Below are positions 63,777 through 64,000 of a DNA stretch of 64,000 bases, one piece after another. Location: contig NZ_JRHN01000028.1 of assembly GCF_001299635.1 (NCBI RefSeq), positions 50,406 to 114,405 on the forward strand, given 5' to 3'. The notes beneath the pieces are model-generated. The model was not told where the DNA came from and did no database searches. It worked only from the letters and a program-made list of their open reading frames with translations. The position numbers and the translations under genes are program-made. How positions within the stretch are numbered: position 1 is the stretch's first letter; every line of letters starts with the position of its first letter. This DNA comes from Clostridioides difficile. GTDB taxonomy: Bacteria > Bacillota > Clostridia > Peptostreptococcales > Peptostreptococcaceae.

Positions 63777-63862
63777 TTATTAACTTCATATGAAAATATA
63801 ACAGGAGAATATTATTCTTTGCAAAAGAATAGAAAATTTGTAAAAAAAACTAAAAAAATGTA

Positions 63863-63891
63863 TTGACTTGTTATTTGAAAGGTGATATTAT
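63863..63891 (+). promoter_or_regulatory. Consensus promoter, probably of an rRNA operon
   Basis: TTGACT (63863-63868), 17 bases, TATTAT (63886-63891). Confidence 0.8.
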
Positions 63892-64000
63892 TATTACTGT
63901 ACTCGAAAGAGAACAAAATGAACTTTGAAAATTAAACAGTAGGTTAATTTATAAAACAAGAAACAAACCATAAAGCCAGATATTTTGATAACAATAGTAT
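63892..64000 (+). other. Probable rRNA operon leader (start of 16S leader)
   Basis: The transcript from the promoter above has no start codon with a ribosome site. It contains TGAACTTTGAAAATTAAACA (63919-63938), a boxA-like sequence typical of Firmicute rRNA leaders. The 16S gene itself would lie beyond the window. Confidence 0.6.

Noticed and set aside
1..64000. CRISPR array, insertion sequences, prophage genes, tRNA genes
   Set aside because: No spaced direct repeats, transposase, integrase or tRNA cloverleaf was recognised by eye; a dedicated search could still find a short element.

Overview
The window looks like chromosomal DNA of a low-GC, anaerobic Firmicute of the Peptostreptococcaceae, most probably Clostridioides difficile. 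This rests on strong AT bias, AGGAGG-type ribosome binding sites, several TTG/GTG starts, many T-tailed hairpin terminators and the gene families present. No phage, transposon, CRISPR array or tRNA gene was recognised. An rRNA operon appears to begin at the right edge. All short-site coordinates were counted by hand.

Layout. 1-3.4 kb: end of leuA, then leuC-leuD-leuB (leucine biosynthesis). 3.5-8 kb: a hotdog thioesterase, then a probable serine-synthesis group (class V aminotransferase, short SerA, DUF1015 protein). 8.6-14.2 kb: a large diguanylate cyclase and a YgiQ radical-SAM protein. 14.4-16.8 kb: a nitrate/sulfonate/taurine-type ABC importer. 16.9-20.2 kb: a YbaK-type deacylase, two-subunit fumarase and malic enzyme (fumarate to malate to pyruvate). 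20.4-22.7 kb: a GNAT enzyme, a small zinc-ribbon protein behind a palindromic operator, a broken small gene and cvfB. 22.9-25.7 kb: nagR-nagA-nagB with two palindromic NagR operators at the promoter. 26.5-30.7 kb: an OmpR-type two-component system preceded by tandem 11-bp repeats, and a second diguanylate cyclase. 30.9-37.5 kb: a DUF2185-DUF4241 immunity-like fusion, a membrane-anchored XRE regulator with a small membrane partner, a PucR regulator divergent from an amidohydrolase/NTF2-like pair, and a MerR regulator. 37.5-42.8 kb: a heterodimeric ABC exporter controlled by that MerR protein, and a LysR/LysE exporter pair. 43.2-46.5 kb: a VTC-domain/DUF4956/CotH-kinase operon. 47-54 kb: an amino-acid ABC importer lacking a local ATPase, a YczE-like membrane protein, and a polyamine importer operon (XRE-cupin regulator, potABCD). 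54.5-63.8 kb: an exopolysaccharide operon.

The most interesting unit is the exopolysaccharide operon. Its first gene encodes a membrane protein with a degenerate GGDEF domain: QKDMI replaces GGDEF, but the RxxD inhibitory site is intact at the canonical spacing. That is the pattern of a c-di-GMP receptor such as PelD. It precedes a DUF2334 deacetylase-like protein, a BcsA-like processive glycosyltransferase without a PilZ domain, a BcsB-like protein, a glycoside-hydrolase-like protein that may have lost its acid/base residue, a UDP-GlcNAc 2-epimerase and a GH73 glucosaminidase. I infer a cellulose-type synthase whose c-di-GMP sensing has moved to a separate PelD-like protein. The two diguanylate cyclases upstream could supply the signal. 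Other points of interest are the DUF1015 protein as a candidate missing serine-pathway enzyme, the VTC/DUF4956/CotH operon, a probable AUU start for potC, and operators read directly from symmetry in front of nagR, the MerR-controlled exporter, potR, the PucR pair and the zinc-ribbon gene.
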